Below, piece after piece: positions 19,305 to 28,946 of a stretch of 64,000 nucleotides of DNA. The stretch is from Rhodospirillaceae bacterium (GTDB taxonomy: Bacteria > Pseudomonadota > Alphaproteobacteria > Rhodospirillales > Rhodospirillaceae), in assembly GCA_028822445.1 (NCBI GenBank), contig JAPKDQ010000008.1:1-64000 (forward strand), given 5' to 3'. The translations under genes and the position numbers were made by a program. Every line of letters begins with the position of its first letter. The first letter of the stretch is position 1. The notes below the pieces were generated by a model. The model was given only the letters and a program-made list of their open reading frames with translations, did not search any database and was not told the origin of the DNA.

Positions 19305-19871
19305 CTAGTCACCCTCAGCTGCCTCAGGGCCGGCTTCTTCTATGGCGTGCTTCGTAATGATGGGTATAAGGCTAAAGCTGAAGAGGAGTGTCAGGGGCAT
19401 AACGCCAAAGACCTTAAACGTCACCCAAGTGTCTGTGGGTACACTCCGCCATACAATTTCATTCAAGATTGCCAGGCAGATAAAGAAAGCTACCCACGCC
19501 CGCGTCATTTTAATCCATCCCTCGTCCGTAATTGAGAAGGCAGAATTCAATATCACCTTCAGGAAGATGCGGCCGGTCAGTAGCCCGAAGGTGAGAATTA
19601 ACGCGAATAGAGAATTCACAAGGGTAGGTTTGATCTTGATAAACGTCTCGTCTTGAAGCCAAATTGTGAGGCCACCAAAGACCATTACAAAAACGGCTGT
19701 GACGAGGGGCATTGTCGGGATAGAGCGATTAATGGCGTAAGATATGACCAGGGATATGGTGGTTGCGGCCATAAAGGCAATGGTTGCAGTAAAGATGCCG
19801 AGTTGGGTGTTGGCTAGAAAAAAGACCACCAAAGGTCCTAATTCTAAGCCGAGTTTAAGTAATGGGTTCAT
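19305..19871 (-). CDS. yciB: Inner-membrane protein YciB (intracellular septation protein A family)
   Basis: YciB is a small inner-membrane protein linked to cell-envelope synthesis and septation. The 188-residue protein has about five hydrophobic segments and family features such as LELGPLVVFFLAN, GGLTIWLQDETFIKIKPT, NEIVWRSVPTDTWVTFKVFG and a final helix before the acidic tail. It ends nine bases from ATP12 in convergent orientation, and no strong terminator separates them. Confidence 0.9.
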   Translation of the reverse strand: MNPLLKLGLELGPLVVFFLANTQLGIFTATIAFMAATTISLVISYAINRSIPTMPLVTAVFVMVFGGLTIWLQDETFIKIKPTLVNSLFALILTFGLLTGRIFLKVILNSAFSITDEGWIKMTRAWVAFFICLAILNEIVWRSVPTDTWVTFKVFGVMPLTLLFSFSLIPIITKHAIEEAGPEAAEGD

Positions 19872-20050
19872 GGACTAGGTGTATACGGACCTAGAGCCTG
19901 TGCTGTCTACGAATTCCAATGGCCTTTCCTGTTAAAGGGCATGATTTCTGTCATTTTTTTGTTCCCATAGGGCTTTGGTATGCTATCCCGTATGACATCA
20001 TGGAACCGTAGTCAGCCACTTCAGTGCTGGAGAGCGGCAGAGGGGACCCT

Positions 20051-21583
20051 ATGAGCGAAATCGGCCAGAAACTTGAAGAAAAACGTGCAGAAGCCAGAGT
20101 TGGTGGCGGTCAACGTCGTATTGATGTCCAGCATAGCAAAGGCAAGCTAACGGCGCGCGAGCGCATAGACGTGTTGTTCGATGAAGGGTCCTTTGAAGAA
20201 TGGGACATGTTTGTTGAGCATAGATGTGTCGATTTCGGTATGGCTGAGCAAAAAGTCCCTGGAGATGGCGTCGTAACGGGGTATGGCACCGTCAATGGCC
20301 GCCTCGTGTTCGTGTACAGCCAGGACTTTACGGTGTTCGGCGGCTCGTTATCTGAATCCCACGCTAACAAAATTTTGAAGGTGATGGAAAAGGCCGTTCA
20401 GGTCGGCGCTCCGATTATTGGCCTTAACGATTCTGGCGGCGCGCGTATTCAAGAGGGCGTGGCTTCTCTCGCTGGTTATGCTGATGTGTTTCAGCAGAAT
20501 GTTCTTGCGTCTGGTGTTGTCCCACAAATCTCCATGGTCATGGGGCCCTGCGCTGGTGGAGCAGTTTACTCACCGGCGATCACAGATTTCATCTTCATGG
20601 TAAAAGACTCGTCTTACATGTTTGTTACCGGACCAGATGTCGTCAAAACTGTAACCCATGAAACGGTGACTCAAGAAGAACTTGGTGGCGCGATGACGCA
20701 CGCGTCAAAGTCTGGTGTTGCAGACGGCGTGTTTGAAAATGATGTCGAAGCGTTACTTCAACTAAGGCGACTGCTTGATTTCTTACCGCTCAATAATAAA
20801 GGAAAACCGCCCGTCATTCCAACGTCAGATTTAGCGTCACGAGAGGACTTCTCTCTCGATACATTGGTGCCCGAGAACGCTAATAAGCCCTACGATATGA
20901 AAGAGTTGATTACTAAGGTTGTTGACGAAGGTGATTTCTTTGAAATTGGTGAACACTTTGCCAAAAATATGATTATCGGCTTCGGCCGTATGGAAGGTCA
21001 GCCCGTAGGTGTCGTTGCCAATCAGCCCATGGTTTTGGCAGGCTGTCTTGATATTGAGTCGAGCCGTAAAGCAGCGCGATTTGTTCGGTTCTGTGACTGT
21101 TTTAGCATTCCTATTCTAACGTTGGTTGATGTACCTGGATTTATGCCAGGAACCGACCAAGAAAACGGCGGTATCATCAAGCACGGTGCGAAGCTGCTCT
21201 TCGCTTATGCAGAAGCGACGGTTCCCAAGGTTACTGTCATTACGCGCAAGGCCTACGGTGGCGCTTATGACGTGATGAGCTCAAAGCATATTGGTGGCGA
21301 TGTGAACTTTGCATGGCCTACAGCTGAAATCGCCGTCATGGGGGCCAAAGGCGCCGTGGAGATTATTTTCCGCCAAGACATCGGCGATACAAAAAAGATT
21401 GCGGCACGCACCAAGGAATATGAAGATAATTTTGCCAACCCATTCCGAGCAGCGAACCTCGGTTTTATCGATGATGTCATTATGCCGCATGGCACCAGGC
21501 GCCGCGTATGCAAGGCCCTAGCGATGTTGCGCACGAAAGACGTCAAGACTCCGTGGAAAAAGCACGGCAATATTCCGCTGTAA
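20051..21583 (+). CDS. pccB: Propionyl-CoA carboxylase beta subunit
   Basis: The carboxyltransferase half moves CO2 from biotin to propionyl-CoA, giving methylmalonyl-CoA. The start is the ATG after GAGGGGA, yielding 510 residues, the usual PccB length. Motifs include [39 protein letters not shown], the oxyanion-hole [15 protein letters not shown] and the C-terminal [19 protein letters not shown]. pccA follows after 40 bases. An acetyl-CoA-specific or mixed acyl-CoA carboxylase cannot be excluded from sequence alone. Confidence 0.93.
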   Translation: MSEIGQKLEEKRAEARVGGGQRRIDVQHSKGKLTARERIDVLFDEGSFEEWDMFVEHRCVDFGMAEQKVPGDGVVTGYGTVNGRLVFVYSQDFTVFGGSLSESHANKILKVMEKAVQVGAPIIGLNDSGGARIQEGVASLAGYADVFQQNVLASGVVPQISMVMGPCAGGAVYSPAITDFIFMVKDSSYMFVTGPDVVKTVTHETVTQEELGGAMTHASKSGVADGVFENDVEALLQLRRLLDFLPLNNKGKPPVIPTSDLASREDFSLDTLVPENANKPYDMKELITKVVDEGDFFEIGEHFAKNMIIGFGRMEGQPVGVVANQPMVLAGCLDIESSRKAARFVRFCDCFSIPILTLVDVPGFMPGTDQENGGIIKHGAKLLFAYAEATVPKVTVITRKAYGGAYDVMSSKHIGGDVNFAWPTAEIAVMGAKGAVEIIFRQDIGDTKKIAARTKEYEDNFANPFRAANLGFIDDVIMPHGTRRRVCKALAMLRTKDVKTPWKKHGNIPL

Positions 21584-21623
21584 TCGAGTCCACTAATTAG
21601 TCGAAAGACGGGGATACCAAAGC

Positions 21624-23618
21624 ATGTTTGATAAAATTCTCATCGCCAATAGGGGTGAAATTGCCTGCCGAGTGATTAAGACGGCGCGCAAGATGGGTAT
21701 CAAAACTGTCGCTGTTTATTCAGATGCTGATAAAGAAGCGTTGCACGTTCAGATGGCTGATGAGGCTGTTCGGATTGGAGAGGCGGCGTCAGCGAAAAGC
21801 TACCTTAAAGCGGATCGTATTATTCGCGCTTGTAAGAGGACAAAAGCTCAGGCTGTGCACCCTGGCTACGGCTTCTTGTCGGAGAATAAGGACTTCCAAA
21901 AGGCTCTGGCTAAAGAAAAAATAGAATTTATTGGCCCCAAAGCTTGGGCAATCGAAGCGATGGGTGACAAAATCACCTCTAAGAAATTAGCGGATAAGGC
22001 CGGTGTCTCAACTGTTCCCGGTTACATGGCGATAATCAAAGACACGGATGAAGCGGTTAAGATTTCAAAAGAAATCGGCTATCCCGTGATGTTGAAGGCC
22101 TCAGCCGGTGGCGGGGGTAAGGGGATGCGTGTCGCATTTAACGATGCTGAGGCGCGTGAAGGGTTTGAGCGCGCCACATCAGAAGCTAAGTCTTCGTTTG
22201 GTGACGACCGAGTTTTTATTGAGAAGTTTATCGAAGAGCCGCGGCATATCGAAATACAGGTTCTTGCTGATGGCCATGGCAATTGCATTTATGTCGGTGA
22301 ACGGGAATGCTCTATCCAACGTCGCCATCAGAAGGTGATTGAAGAAGCGCCAAGTCCGTTTATTGACGAAAAAACCCGAAAAGCGATGGGTAAGCAAGCT
22401 GTCACCTTAGCGAAAGCGGTGGACTATATTTCTGCCGGCACAGTTGAATTTATCGTCGATGCAAAACGCAATTTTTATTTCTTGGAAATGAATACGCGCC
22501 TTCAAGTTGAGCACCCTGTTACCGAATTGGTGACCGGTCTCGACCTTGTTGAATGGATGATCCGTGTAGCCGATGGCGAAAAGCTTACCGTCAAGCAGTC
22601 AGACATCAAGTTGAACGGATGGGCCATGGAAAGCCGAATTTATGCTGAAGACCCGTACCGGAACTTCCTCCCATCGACGGGGCGACTAGTCAGCTATCGA
22701 ACACCCGAAGAAAGTAAAAATGTCCGTGTTGATACTGGTGTCTATGAGGGTGGTGAAATCTCAATGTTTTATGATCCCATGGTCGCCAAGTTGTGCACCT
22801 GGGGTAAGACGCGGAACCAGGCTATTGCTTATATGCGCACTGCGCTTGACCAATATTATATTCGCGGTATTAGTCACAATATTCCGTTCCTTGCATCGGT
22901 CATGGGAAAGAAGCGTTTTGTTGATGGAGAACTGACGACAAATTTTATTGCCGAAGAATACCCGGATGGTTTCTCTGATGCTGATTTGCCGCCCGATGAT
23001 CCAACGGCAATGGTTGCGGTTGCAGCTTTAATACATCGCTCGTACTCGAACCGTGCTGCTCATATTAGTGGACGCCTGCAGGGCCACGAGAAGTCTGTAT
23101 CAAATACATGGGTCGTGGATATAGACGGCAAGCAACGAGCGGTTGAGATCAGTGATGCTGCGGATAGCGGCGTTAGCGGATCTGTGAAGGTTGGGCGAAA
23201 ACGTATTTCTGTGTCTAGTGACTGGGCTTTTGGCGAGCCTCTATTTGTTGGTGTTATCGATGGTAAAGCAGTCTGTATCCAAATAGATCGCAATGGCATT
23301 GGATACCGGTTGTTTCATAAGGGCGCGCAAGTAGAAGCCCGCGTGTACACACCACGCGAAGCCGAACTCGCGCAACTCATGCCGGTGAAAATTGCCCCGG
23401 ACATGTCAAACTTCCTTCTTTCCCCGATGCCTGGTCTGCTTGTCTCAGTCGAGGTTATCGAAGGTCAGAAGGTGAAGGCCGGAGAGAACCTTGCCATCGT
23501 TGAAGCGATGAAGATGGAGAATATGCTCAAGGCAGAACGCGATACTGTGGTAAAAAAGATTCCTGAAAAAGCGGGCGCATCATTGGCAGTTGACCAAGTC
23601 ATCATGGAATTCGAGTAA
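21624..23618 (+). CDS. pccA: Propionyl-CoA carboxylase alpha subunit (biotin carboxylase plus carrier)
   Basis: This subunit carboxylates biotin with ATP and carries it to PccB. The 664-residue protein starts MFDKILIANRGEIACRVIKT, has the ATP-grasp loop KASAGGGGKGMR and RECSIQRRHQK, and EMNTRLQVEHPVTE of the biotin carboxylase domain (to about residue 450). A linking domain follows and the C-terminal carrier domain has EAMKMENML with the biotinylated Lys630. It is in operon with pccB and probably the acylphosphatase that follows after one base. Confidence 0.95.
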   Translation: MFDKILIANRGEIACRVIKTARKMGIKTVAVYSDADKEALHVQMADEAVRIGEAASAKSYLKADRIIRACKRTKAQAVHPGYGFLSENKDFQKALAKEKIEFIGPKAWAIEAMGDKITSKKLADKAGVSTVPGYMAIIKDTDEAVKISKEIGYPVMLKASAGGGGKGMRVAFNDAEAREGFERATSEAKSSFGDDRVFIEKFIEEPRHIEIQVLADGHGNCIYVGERECSIQRRHQKVIEEAPSPFIDEKTRKAMGKQAVTLAKAVDYISAGTVEFIVDAKRNFYFLEMNTRLQVEHPVTELVTGLDLVEWMIRVADGEKLTVKQSDIKLNGWAMESRIYAEDPYRNFLPSTGRLVSYRTPEESKNVRVDTGVYEGGEISMFYDPMVAKLCTWGKTRNQAIAYMRTALDQYYIRGISHNIPFLASVMGKKRFVDGELTTNFIAEEYPDGFSDADLPPDDPTAMVAVAALIHRSYSNRAAHISGRLQGHEKSVSNTWVVDIDGKQRAVEISDAADSGVSGSVKVGRKRISVSSDWAFGEPLFVGVIDGKAVCIQIDRNGIGYRLFHKGAQVEARVYTPREAELAQLMPVKIAPDMSNFLLSPMPGLLVSVEVIEGQKVKAGENLAIVEAMKMENMLKAERDTVVKKIPEKAGASLAVDQVIMEFE

Positions 23619-23619
23619 T

Positions 23620-23958
23620 ATGTTGCCACGTGGTAATTTGACGACTGTCGGATTACGTATTTCCGGTCGGGTTCAAGGTGTTTGCTATCGTGGCTGGGCC
23701 GTTGGCAAGGCGACAGAGCTCGGCCTATCCGGTTGGGTCCGAAACGTGACTGACGGTACAGTTGAGATTTTGATTAACGGCCCAAAAGACCAAGTCGATG
23801 AAATGATTGCATCTTCCAGATCCGGTCCGCAGTCTGCGCAGGTGGGTAACGTCGATATTACACTGGTCGATCAACCTGGGAAGGGTGGGGCGTTTCCAAC
23901 AACGGGGTTCGACCAACTTGGGACATTCGATCCCTCTGATTTACCAAATATGGACTGA
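23620..23958 (+). CDS. Acylphosphatase
   Basis: Acylphosphatases hydrolyse carboxyl-phosphate bonds of small acyl phosphates. The 112-residue protein has the motif GRVQGVCYRGW, whose Arg binds phosphate, and GWVRNVTDGTVEI, with the catalytic Asn. The ATG lies one base after the pccA stop, suggesting coupling. About 20 residues after the compact domain are not typical of the family and have no recognisable feature. Confidence 0.9.
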   Translation: MLPRGNLTTVGLRISGRVQGVCYRGWAVGKATELGLSGWVRNVTDGTVEILINGPKDQVDEMIASSRSGPQSAQVGNVDITLVDQPGKGGAFPTTGFDQLGTFDPSDLPNMD

Positions 23959-24026
23959 CCCGTTCATGGCCTTTCCGCTCTCATATGCTTATCCTTCCTG
24001 CTTTACGGAGGAGATGGGCTAAAGGC

Positions 24027-24737
24027 ATGGATCAATCAAGTCGCCGTACGATCTTAAAGGCGGGGCTGGCAGCATCGCTTACAGCGGGGGTGCCCGCGTT
24101 GGCTCAGGAGGTCCGGCCCCCAGTTTTTGCTGGAATGCACACTCCAAAACCTCTGACCTTTGATCCCAGTAAGCTTGTCGGGCTTTCAGAGCGTCTGGTG
24201 ATGTCCCACTGGGAAAACAACTATGTCGGGTCGGTCAATGCGCTCAACATGATTGAAGAGCGATTAGCAAAGGCTATGCAGGACCCAGATGTTCATCAGC
24301 TCGTCTACGCTGGTTTGAAGCGCGAAGAGTTGCATCGCACCGGTTCTGTCATACTGCATGAGCTGTACTTTGAGGGCCTTGGTGGTGATGGTCAGCCTAC
24401 GGGCGGAATGGCCATAGGGATAGCTCAAGCTTTTGGTTCATTTGAGGCGTGGCAGGCTGAGTTTATGAGGACCGCGAGAGCGCTCGGCGGCGGGTCTGGC
24501 TGGGTTATGTTGTCTTACAATCTTTACACTAAGAGTTTGCATACTTATTGGGCGCCCGACCACATGCACAACGCAACGATGGGTGTGCCGTTACTCGCTC
24601 TCGATATGTATGAACACTCGTACCATATGGACTATGGCACTAAGGCCATGCAGTACGTTGATGTCTTCTTTAAGAATGTCGACTGGAAAATTGTTAATCA
24701 GCGCTACACGCGCGCGCGCCGTATGTCGGAGATCTAA
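24027..24737 (+). CDS. Tat-exported Fe/Mn superoxide dismutase family protein
   Basis: The family converts superoxide to hydrogen peroxide and oxygen. A twin-arginine signal (SRRTILKAGLAASLTAG, then ALAQ) implies folded export to the periplasm. Aligned with E. coli SodB, the metal ligands are kept: His61, His111, Asp193 and His197 (DMYEHSYHMDY). The second-shell positions are altered: the gateway Tyr34 aligns with Ser69, His30 with Asn65 and Gln69 with Ser107. Metal type and activity are therefore uncertain. It lies 55 bases before the DUF1838 gene, probably cotranscribed. GGAGGAG stands rather far (about 14 bases) from the ATG. Confidence 0.85.
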   Translation: MDQSSRRTILKAGLAASLTAGVPALAQEVRPPVFAGMHTPKPLTFDPSKLVGLSERLVMSHWENNYVGSVNALNMIEERLAKAMQDPDVHQLVYAGLKREELHRTGSVILHELYFEGLGGDGQPTGGMAIGIAQAFGSFEAWQAEFMRTARALGGGSGWVMLSYNLYTKSLHTYWAPDHMHNATMGVPLLALDMYEHSYHMDYGTKAMQYVDVFFKNVDWKIVNQRYTRARRMSEI

Positions 24738-24792
24738 GGCCCTGGGGGGCGCGTCACGGATAACAGTAGAGTTACACAGGAAGGATTTAGAG

Positions 24793-25665
24793 ATGTTTGA
24801 ACAAGACCCGATGGTCAGCCGTTTATCCCGCCGTTCGATGTTAGGAGGGATTGGTGGTGCCGGGCTAATTGCCGCTGGTAGTCCAGCATTTGGAGCAACG
24901 AGTGGCGATATGTTGGATTTCTCGAACAAGAAAGACCGCCTGACCGCACTCATCAAAATGCGAGCGTCCATGGATGATCGCATCGTCATGGGTGGCGTGA
25001 AAGGGCTGTACTACGGTGTCGTCAACAACAAGGTGACACCACTCTACGGCGTTATGGGGGGAACACTTGCCCGATACAAGCAACTCGATGAATGGACCTA
25101 CGCAGGTGTGTCCTTTGAAGTCGCCTATTTTACCGATTGGGAAACGGGTGAGTTGTTAGAAACGTTCGATAATCCCTATACCGGCGAAACGGTGGAGGTC
25201 CCTCAAACCCGGATGGGGCCAAGCAAGTTATTGCTTAGTCTGGAAGGGCGTCGTTCCCCGTCTGAAAGTCCAAGGCTGGCTGGTCTGGACATTAGCCACC
25301 GCTTCCTGGCGCCGCGCGATGAAAAGGGCACGGTGGTGCTGGTTGAGGAAGTGATCGTAGGTACACCGGAAGATTTCAATGGTCCTCAATTCCATTACAA
25401 CGAAGTCACCACGTACCGTGCGCAGATGGCAGATTTGGGTAACCCTGAAGTCATGATCGCTAACGATTCAACACACTTTAATGGCATTATCAGTTGGCGC
25501 CCCTGGCTGAAAATGGGTGATTATCCAGGTCACTTGTTTGGTACAGCTACTGGCGGCCGCTTTGAAAGGGTAGATGACTATCCAGACTACTATCTCGAAC
25601 TCACCAACAAGCATCACCCTGATGTCTTTGAGGACCCAGAAGCTATTCTTTCTGGTGAAGAGTAG
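24793..25665 (+). CDS. Tat-exported DUF1838 family protein
   Basis: The ATG after AGGAAGGA gives 290 residues. The N-terminus SRLSRRSMLGGIGGAGLIAAG is a twin-arginine signal. The mature part resembles DUF1838 proteins, for example KMRASMDDRIVMGGVKGLYYG near the start and FNGIISWRPWLKMGDYPGHLFG towards the end. No catalytic motif or cofactor site is obvious and the family has no known function to my knowledge. It follows the exported superoxide dismutase, so a periplasmic redox or envelope role is possible but unproven. Confidence 0.75.
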   Translation: MFEQDPMVSRLSRRSMLGGIGGAGLIAAGSPAFGATSGDMLDFSNKKDRLTALIKMRASMDDRIVMGGVKGLYYGVVNNKVTPLYGVMGGTLARYKQLDEWTYAGVSFEVAYFTDWETGELLETFDNPYTGETVEVPQTRMGPSKLLLSLEGRRSPSESPRLAGLDISHRFLAPRDEKGTVVLVEEVIVGTPEDFNGPQFHYNEVTTYRAQMADLGNPEVMIANDSTHFNGIISWRPWLKMGDYPGHLFGTATGGRFERVDDYPDYYLELTNKHHPDVFEDPEAILSGEE

Positions 25666-25871
25666 TGGGGTGTTTCAAGGGCAATTAGCAAAGCGTCTGA
25701 ACTGAAATGGCACGCAGTCTGGGCGGTTATGATGGCTCTTGCATACGAATCGGTTGAGCATCACATCCTTAGGGATTTAAAACCGCACACAGCGTTGGAG
25801 AAAATTTTTTGATACACCCTCTCCGCAAGTATTACGCTCTAGCAGAGAAGCTTAGCCGCGAAGGAGGACAT

Positions 25872-26546
25872 CTAGTTTTCATCAACGAGTGTAACGCCGA
25901 AAATTTTTTCAAAAGATGTGGTTAGAGCGTGATCGACAAACTTCATTGATGCGTGTTTTCCAAGCGCCTCTAGAGATGTCACCCCATGTTGGGAGACCCC
26001 GCATGGAACGATACCTGAAAAGTGTTCCAAGTCTGGTGTGACGTTTATTGCTGCACCGTGAAACGAAACCCATCGGCGGACGCGGACGCCGATGGCACAA
26101 ATTTTATCTTCTCCCGGTACTAGGCTGGAGTCTGAATCTCTTTCTACCCAGATGCCGATGCGGTCATCCCGGGTTTCACCGCGCACGTCTAAGTGCGCAA
26201 GTGCGTCGATCATCCAGGCTTCAAGGTTCTTGACGTAACAGCGAAGGTCGTGGCCGTGGTGGCGGAGGTCGAGCATTACATAAGCAACCCGCTGGCCTGG
26301 GCCGTGATAAGTGTATTGGCCGCCCCGTCCGCTCTTGAAGACGGGAAATCGATTTGGCGAAAGCAAATCCGTTTCTTGTGCGCTGGTCCCTGCGGTATAG
26401 AGGGGGGGGTGTTCAAGAAGCCACACCAACTCTGGCGCGTTCTCTGCATGAATGGCTGCGACGCGGGCTTCCATTTCTCTGACGGCATCACCATAGGGCA
26501 CTAAATCGTTGCTTCGGCGGACCTGGATTGTACGAGAATCTGACAT
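25872..26546 (-). CDS. lipB: Octanoyltransferase LipB
   Basis: LipB moves octanoyl groups from acyl carrier protein to lipoate-dependent enzymes. With the chosen ATG the protein has 224 residues. The motif [12 protein letters not shown] spans residues 74-85, and the catalytic dyad is Lys148 ([19 protein letters not shown]) and Cys182 ([15 protein letters not shown]). Another in-frame ATG 16 codons upstream follows no better binding site; TATAAT just upstream of the chosen start could be the -10 element for either. It faces tRNA-Leu divergently. Confidence 0.93.
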   Translation of the reverse strand: MSDSRTIQVRRSNDLVPYGDAVREMEARVAAIHAENAPELVWLLEHPPLYTAGTSAQETDLLSPNRFPVFKSGRGGQYTYHGPGQRVAYVMLDLRHHGHDLRCYVKNLEAWMIDALAHLDVRGETRDDRIGIWVERDSDSSLVPGEDKICAIGVRVRRWVSFHGAAINVTPDLEHFSGIVPCGVSQHGVTSLEALGKHASMKFVDHALTTSFEKIFGVTLVDEN

Positions 26547-26700
26547 AGAGAGATTATAGCCCTGAAAAAGCTCTCCTGCAGCCCAAATACGCACCGCAGG
26601 TAAGCTTTAGCACAGGCCAGACTTGCGTCCAACGCGGGGTTTTGCTATCCCCCAGCCTCCTCAGGTGGGTCTCAGAGCTTGCCGGGCTATTTGCCCAGAT

Positions 26701-26787
26701 GCGGTCGTGGCGGAATTGGTAGACGCGCAGCGTTGAGGTCGCTGTGGGAGAAATCCTGTGGAGGTTCAAGTCCTCTCGACCGCACCA
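26701..26787 (+). tRNA. tRNA-Leu (anticodon GAG)
   Basis: The acceptor stem GCGGTCG pairs with CGACCGC, followed by A and an encoded CCA. The anticodon stem CAGCG/CGCTG encloses TTGAGGT, giving GAG for CUC and CUU. A long variable arm (GTGGGAGAAATCCTGTG) marks a class II leucine tRNA, and the T-loop GGTTCAAGTCC is intact. An accessory block starts about 145 bases past its 3' end. Confidence 0.97.
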
Positions 26788-26931
26788 TTTCTTTTTCCCC
26801 CAATCTTATTGTCTAGGCGTATGCCATGGCTTTCACGTTCCGATCAGGGCTGGATTAACCCCTGCATCTTGGGCGTCTATTGGGTCATACTCAGTCCAAC
26901 AAGCTATGCCTACCTCTAGAGGACTTCCGTC

Positions 26932-28437
26932 ATGATACACCATCCAAAATCCCATTTCTCACTGTCGCGCCGCTCTTTGCTCAGTGGTGTCCTCTGTGTG
27001 ACGGCGGCTGCGGCCTATCCGTTGCGGCATAGTCATGCAGGTCAGGCGCTGGCCAGCACGGGGGAAAAAATTCTTCTTAGTGACGGCGACTTGATGGACT
27101 TGCAGAGAAGTCTGAGCGGACCGGTCATCCTGCCATCGAGCTTGGAATACGATGCGGCCCGGCGGCTCTGGAACCCGGCGGTCGACCACCATCCTGCGCT
27201 TATCGCAAAGTGTACATCGCTGGATGATATCCAAGCAGCACTGCAATTTGCCCGACGCCATAATGTGCTGACGGCCATCCGCTGTGGCGGCCACAACTAC
27301 GATGGCCTCGGCATGGCCAACGGCGGCATGACGATTGATATTTCCGGCTATAACGGTGTTGAGGTTGACCAATCGAAGATGTCTGCATTTGTCAAAGGCG
27401 GATCGATTTTGCGTAATTTGGATGAGGCGACTATCCCGCTTGGCGTTGCGACAACTGCTGGTGTTGTGTCTCACACCGGGGTCGGTGGTCTGGCCACCGG
27501 GTTAGGTCAGGGACGTCTTGCCCGCATGCTTGGCTACACTATTGATAACGTCAGGGGCGTCAACGTGCTCACACCTGATGGTCGCAGCCTGCATGCGGAT
27601 GCGACAGAAAACAGTGACCTGTATTGGGGCGTCCGTGGCGGCGGCGGTAACTTCGGAATCGTTACGGAATTTGAATTAGAGTTGTATGAATTTGACCCAA
27701 CCGTCACGACTATCTCATTTAACTATCCGGTATCTAAGGCGGCCGACGTCCTGAAGGCCCTTTTTGAGTTGGGAGAGGTGGTGCCCAATGAAATGTCATT
27801 AGGTGCGGGCGTGCGCACCAACGGCAACGGCGAAACTACCTGTGCGTTTGGCGGTGTTCATGCCGGGTCCCAGGAATCGGCGCAGAAGATTCTTGCCCCC
27901 TATTTGAAAAGGTTGGGTGACCCGCTCAGAACGCGCTTTAACGAAGTTGATTACCTCTGGCTGCAAGGCATTGCCGATGGCGACCTACTCGCTAAAAGCG
28001 CTACCTATTATCAGTCTGGCTTTTTCAACAGTGTCGATGAAAAAATTGCGGATGAGGTCGCTGAATATGCGACAAAAAATACATACCCGGGCTCGCAAAT
28101 CCGGTTTGGCCATCAGGCTGGAAAGACGGCGACAGTAGCGTCGGACGCTACTGCGTTTCCCTACCGCGATACTCAGTTCCAGTTCACGACGGATATTCAT
28201 TGGGCCGATCCACAAGCCGGTCAAGCATGCCGAAAGTTCTCTGACGATGCTTGGTCAGCCATCCGGCCCATGAGTTCGGGTGGGTTCTACGTCAACCTCG
28301 CCTTTGGTCCCAGCGAGGCGGACATCCGGGAAGCCTATGCAGGTAACTACGACCGTTTGGTTGATGTTAAGGATAAATATGATCCGACCAACTTTCTACG
28401 TCTGAATGTCAACATCAAGCCGACCAACATGATTTAG
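26932..28437 (+). CDS. Tat-exported FAD oxidoreductase with BBE domain
   Basis: The protein belongs to the PCMH-type FAD family with a berberine-bridge C-terminus, whose members oxidise sugars, alcohols or alkaloids. It has 501 residues. SLSRRSLLSGVLCVTAAAA is a Tat signal. RCGGHNYDGLG holds His121, expected to bind FAD covalently. The segment AGVVSHTGVGGLATGLGQG lacks the Cys that makes a second bond in bicovalent enzymes. YDPTNFLRLNVNIKP is the BBE tail. The substrate cannot be deduced. It stands alone after tRNA-Leu. Confidence 0.85.
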   Translation: MIHHPKSHFSLSRRSLLSGVLCVTAAAAYPLRHSHAGQALASTGEKILLSDGDLMDLQRSLSGPVILPSSLEYDAARRLWNPAVDHHPALIAKCTSLDDIQAALQFARRHNVLTAIRCGGHNYDGLGMANGGMTIDISGYNGVEVDQSKMSAFVKGGSILRNLDEATIPLGVATTAGVVSHTGVGGLATGLGQGRLARMLGYTIDNVRGVNVLTPDGRSLHADATENSDLYWGVRGGGGNFGIVTEFELELYEFDPTVTTISFNYPVSKAADVLKALFELGEVVPNEMSLGAGVRTNGNGETTCAFGGVHAGSQESAQKILAPYLKRLGDPLRTRFNEVDYLWLQGIADGDLLAKSATYYQSGFFNSVDEKIADEVAEYATKNTYPGSQIRFGHQAGKTATVASDATAFPYRDTQFQFTTDIHWADPQAGQACRKFSDDAWSAIRPMSSGGFYVNLAFGPSEADIREAYAGNYDRLVDVKDKYDPTNFLRLNVNIKPTNMI

Positions 28438-28946
28438 GGTTGTCTGAAAGGCGACTTCAGCTAGGCTTTCTTAGTTCATGTTGCGGCGCCGGAAGACTAT
28501 TCTAGGCGGATGAAGAACTATGCTACTCTAGGCTGAAAAACGGTTAGACCCCATCGCTAATCGCATAAGCTCAAAGCTTGGGTCTGAAGGCAGAGATTTA
28601 TGGGCACCTGGTCACGCGTGCACCTTTAGAACGGTGTGACGGCACAGACGTCACCAAGCCTAATGTTTTGATGGACGATGGAGACATGATTGAGACCTCT
28701 CGGCGGTCTCTCGGTGTGCATTACTTCGGACCGAGCTGCAGAGTTTCAAGATTGCTCTGTCCATTACTCCTGGTGCGCATGAACTACTTGTCTCGCTGAT
28801 ACGTTAGAGATAGGCATACTTTTCGTATATGACGTCGCCTGATACAAAATGTGCAGGGGTGCACCGCGGCTCGCCGCAGTAAACCGCTATTCTGGATGTT
28901 AATTAGGTGCTACCTGGCCTGGTCCCAACTAAAGGGTAGGGCGTTT
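28438..28946 (+). other. Gene-free stretch of about 510 bases
   Basis: Nothing here can be recognised as a gene. A 73-codon reading frame runs from 28578 to 28799 on the plus strand, with DGTDVTKPNVLMDDGDMIE inside, which looks more protein-like than random sequence and might be a scrap of a lost gene, but it has no ribosome binding site and no family I can name. It lies between the convergent ends of the BBE gene and the secreted NmrA-fold gene; no good terminator hairpin was seen. Confidence 0.35.

Noticed and set aside
26959-27474. A 171-codon open frame opposite the BBE flavoprotein
   Set aside because: It is antisense to the Tat signal and FAD domain and shows random-looking composition rich in Arg and His.
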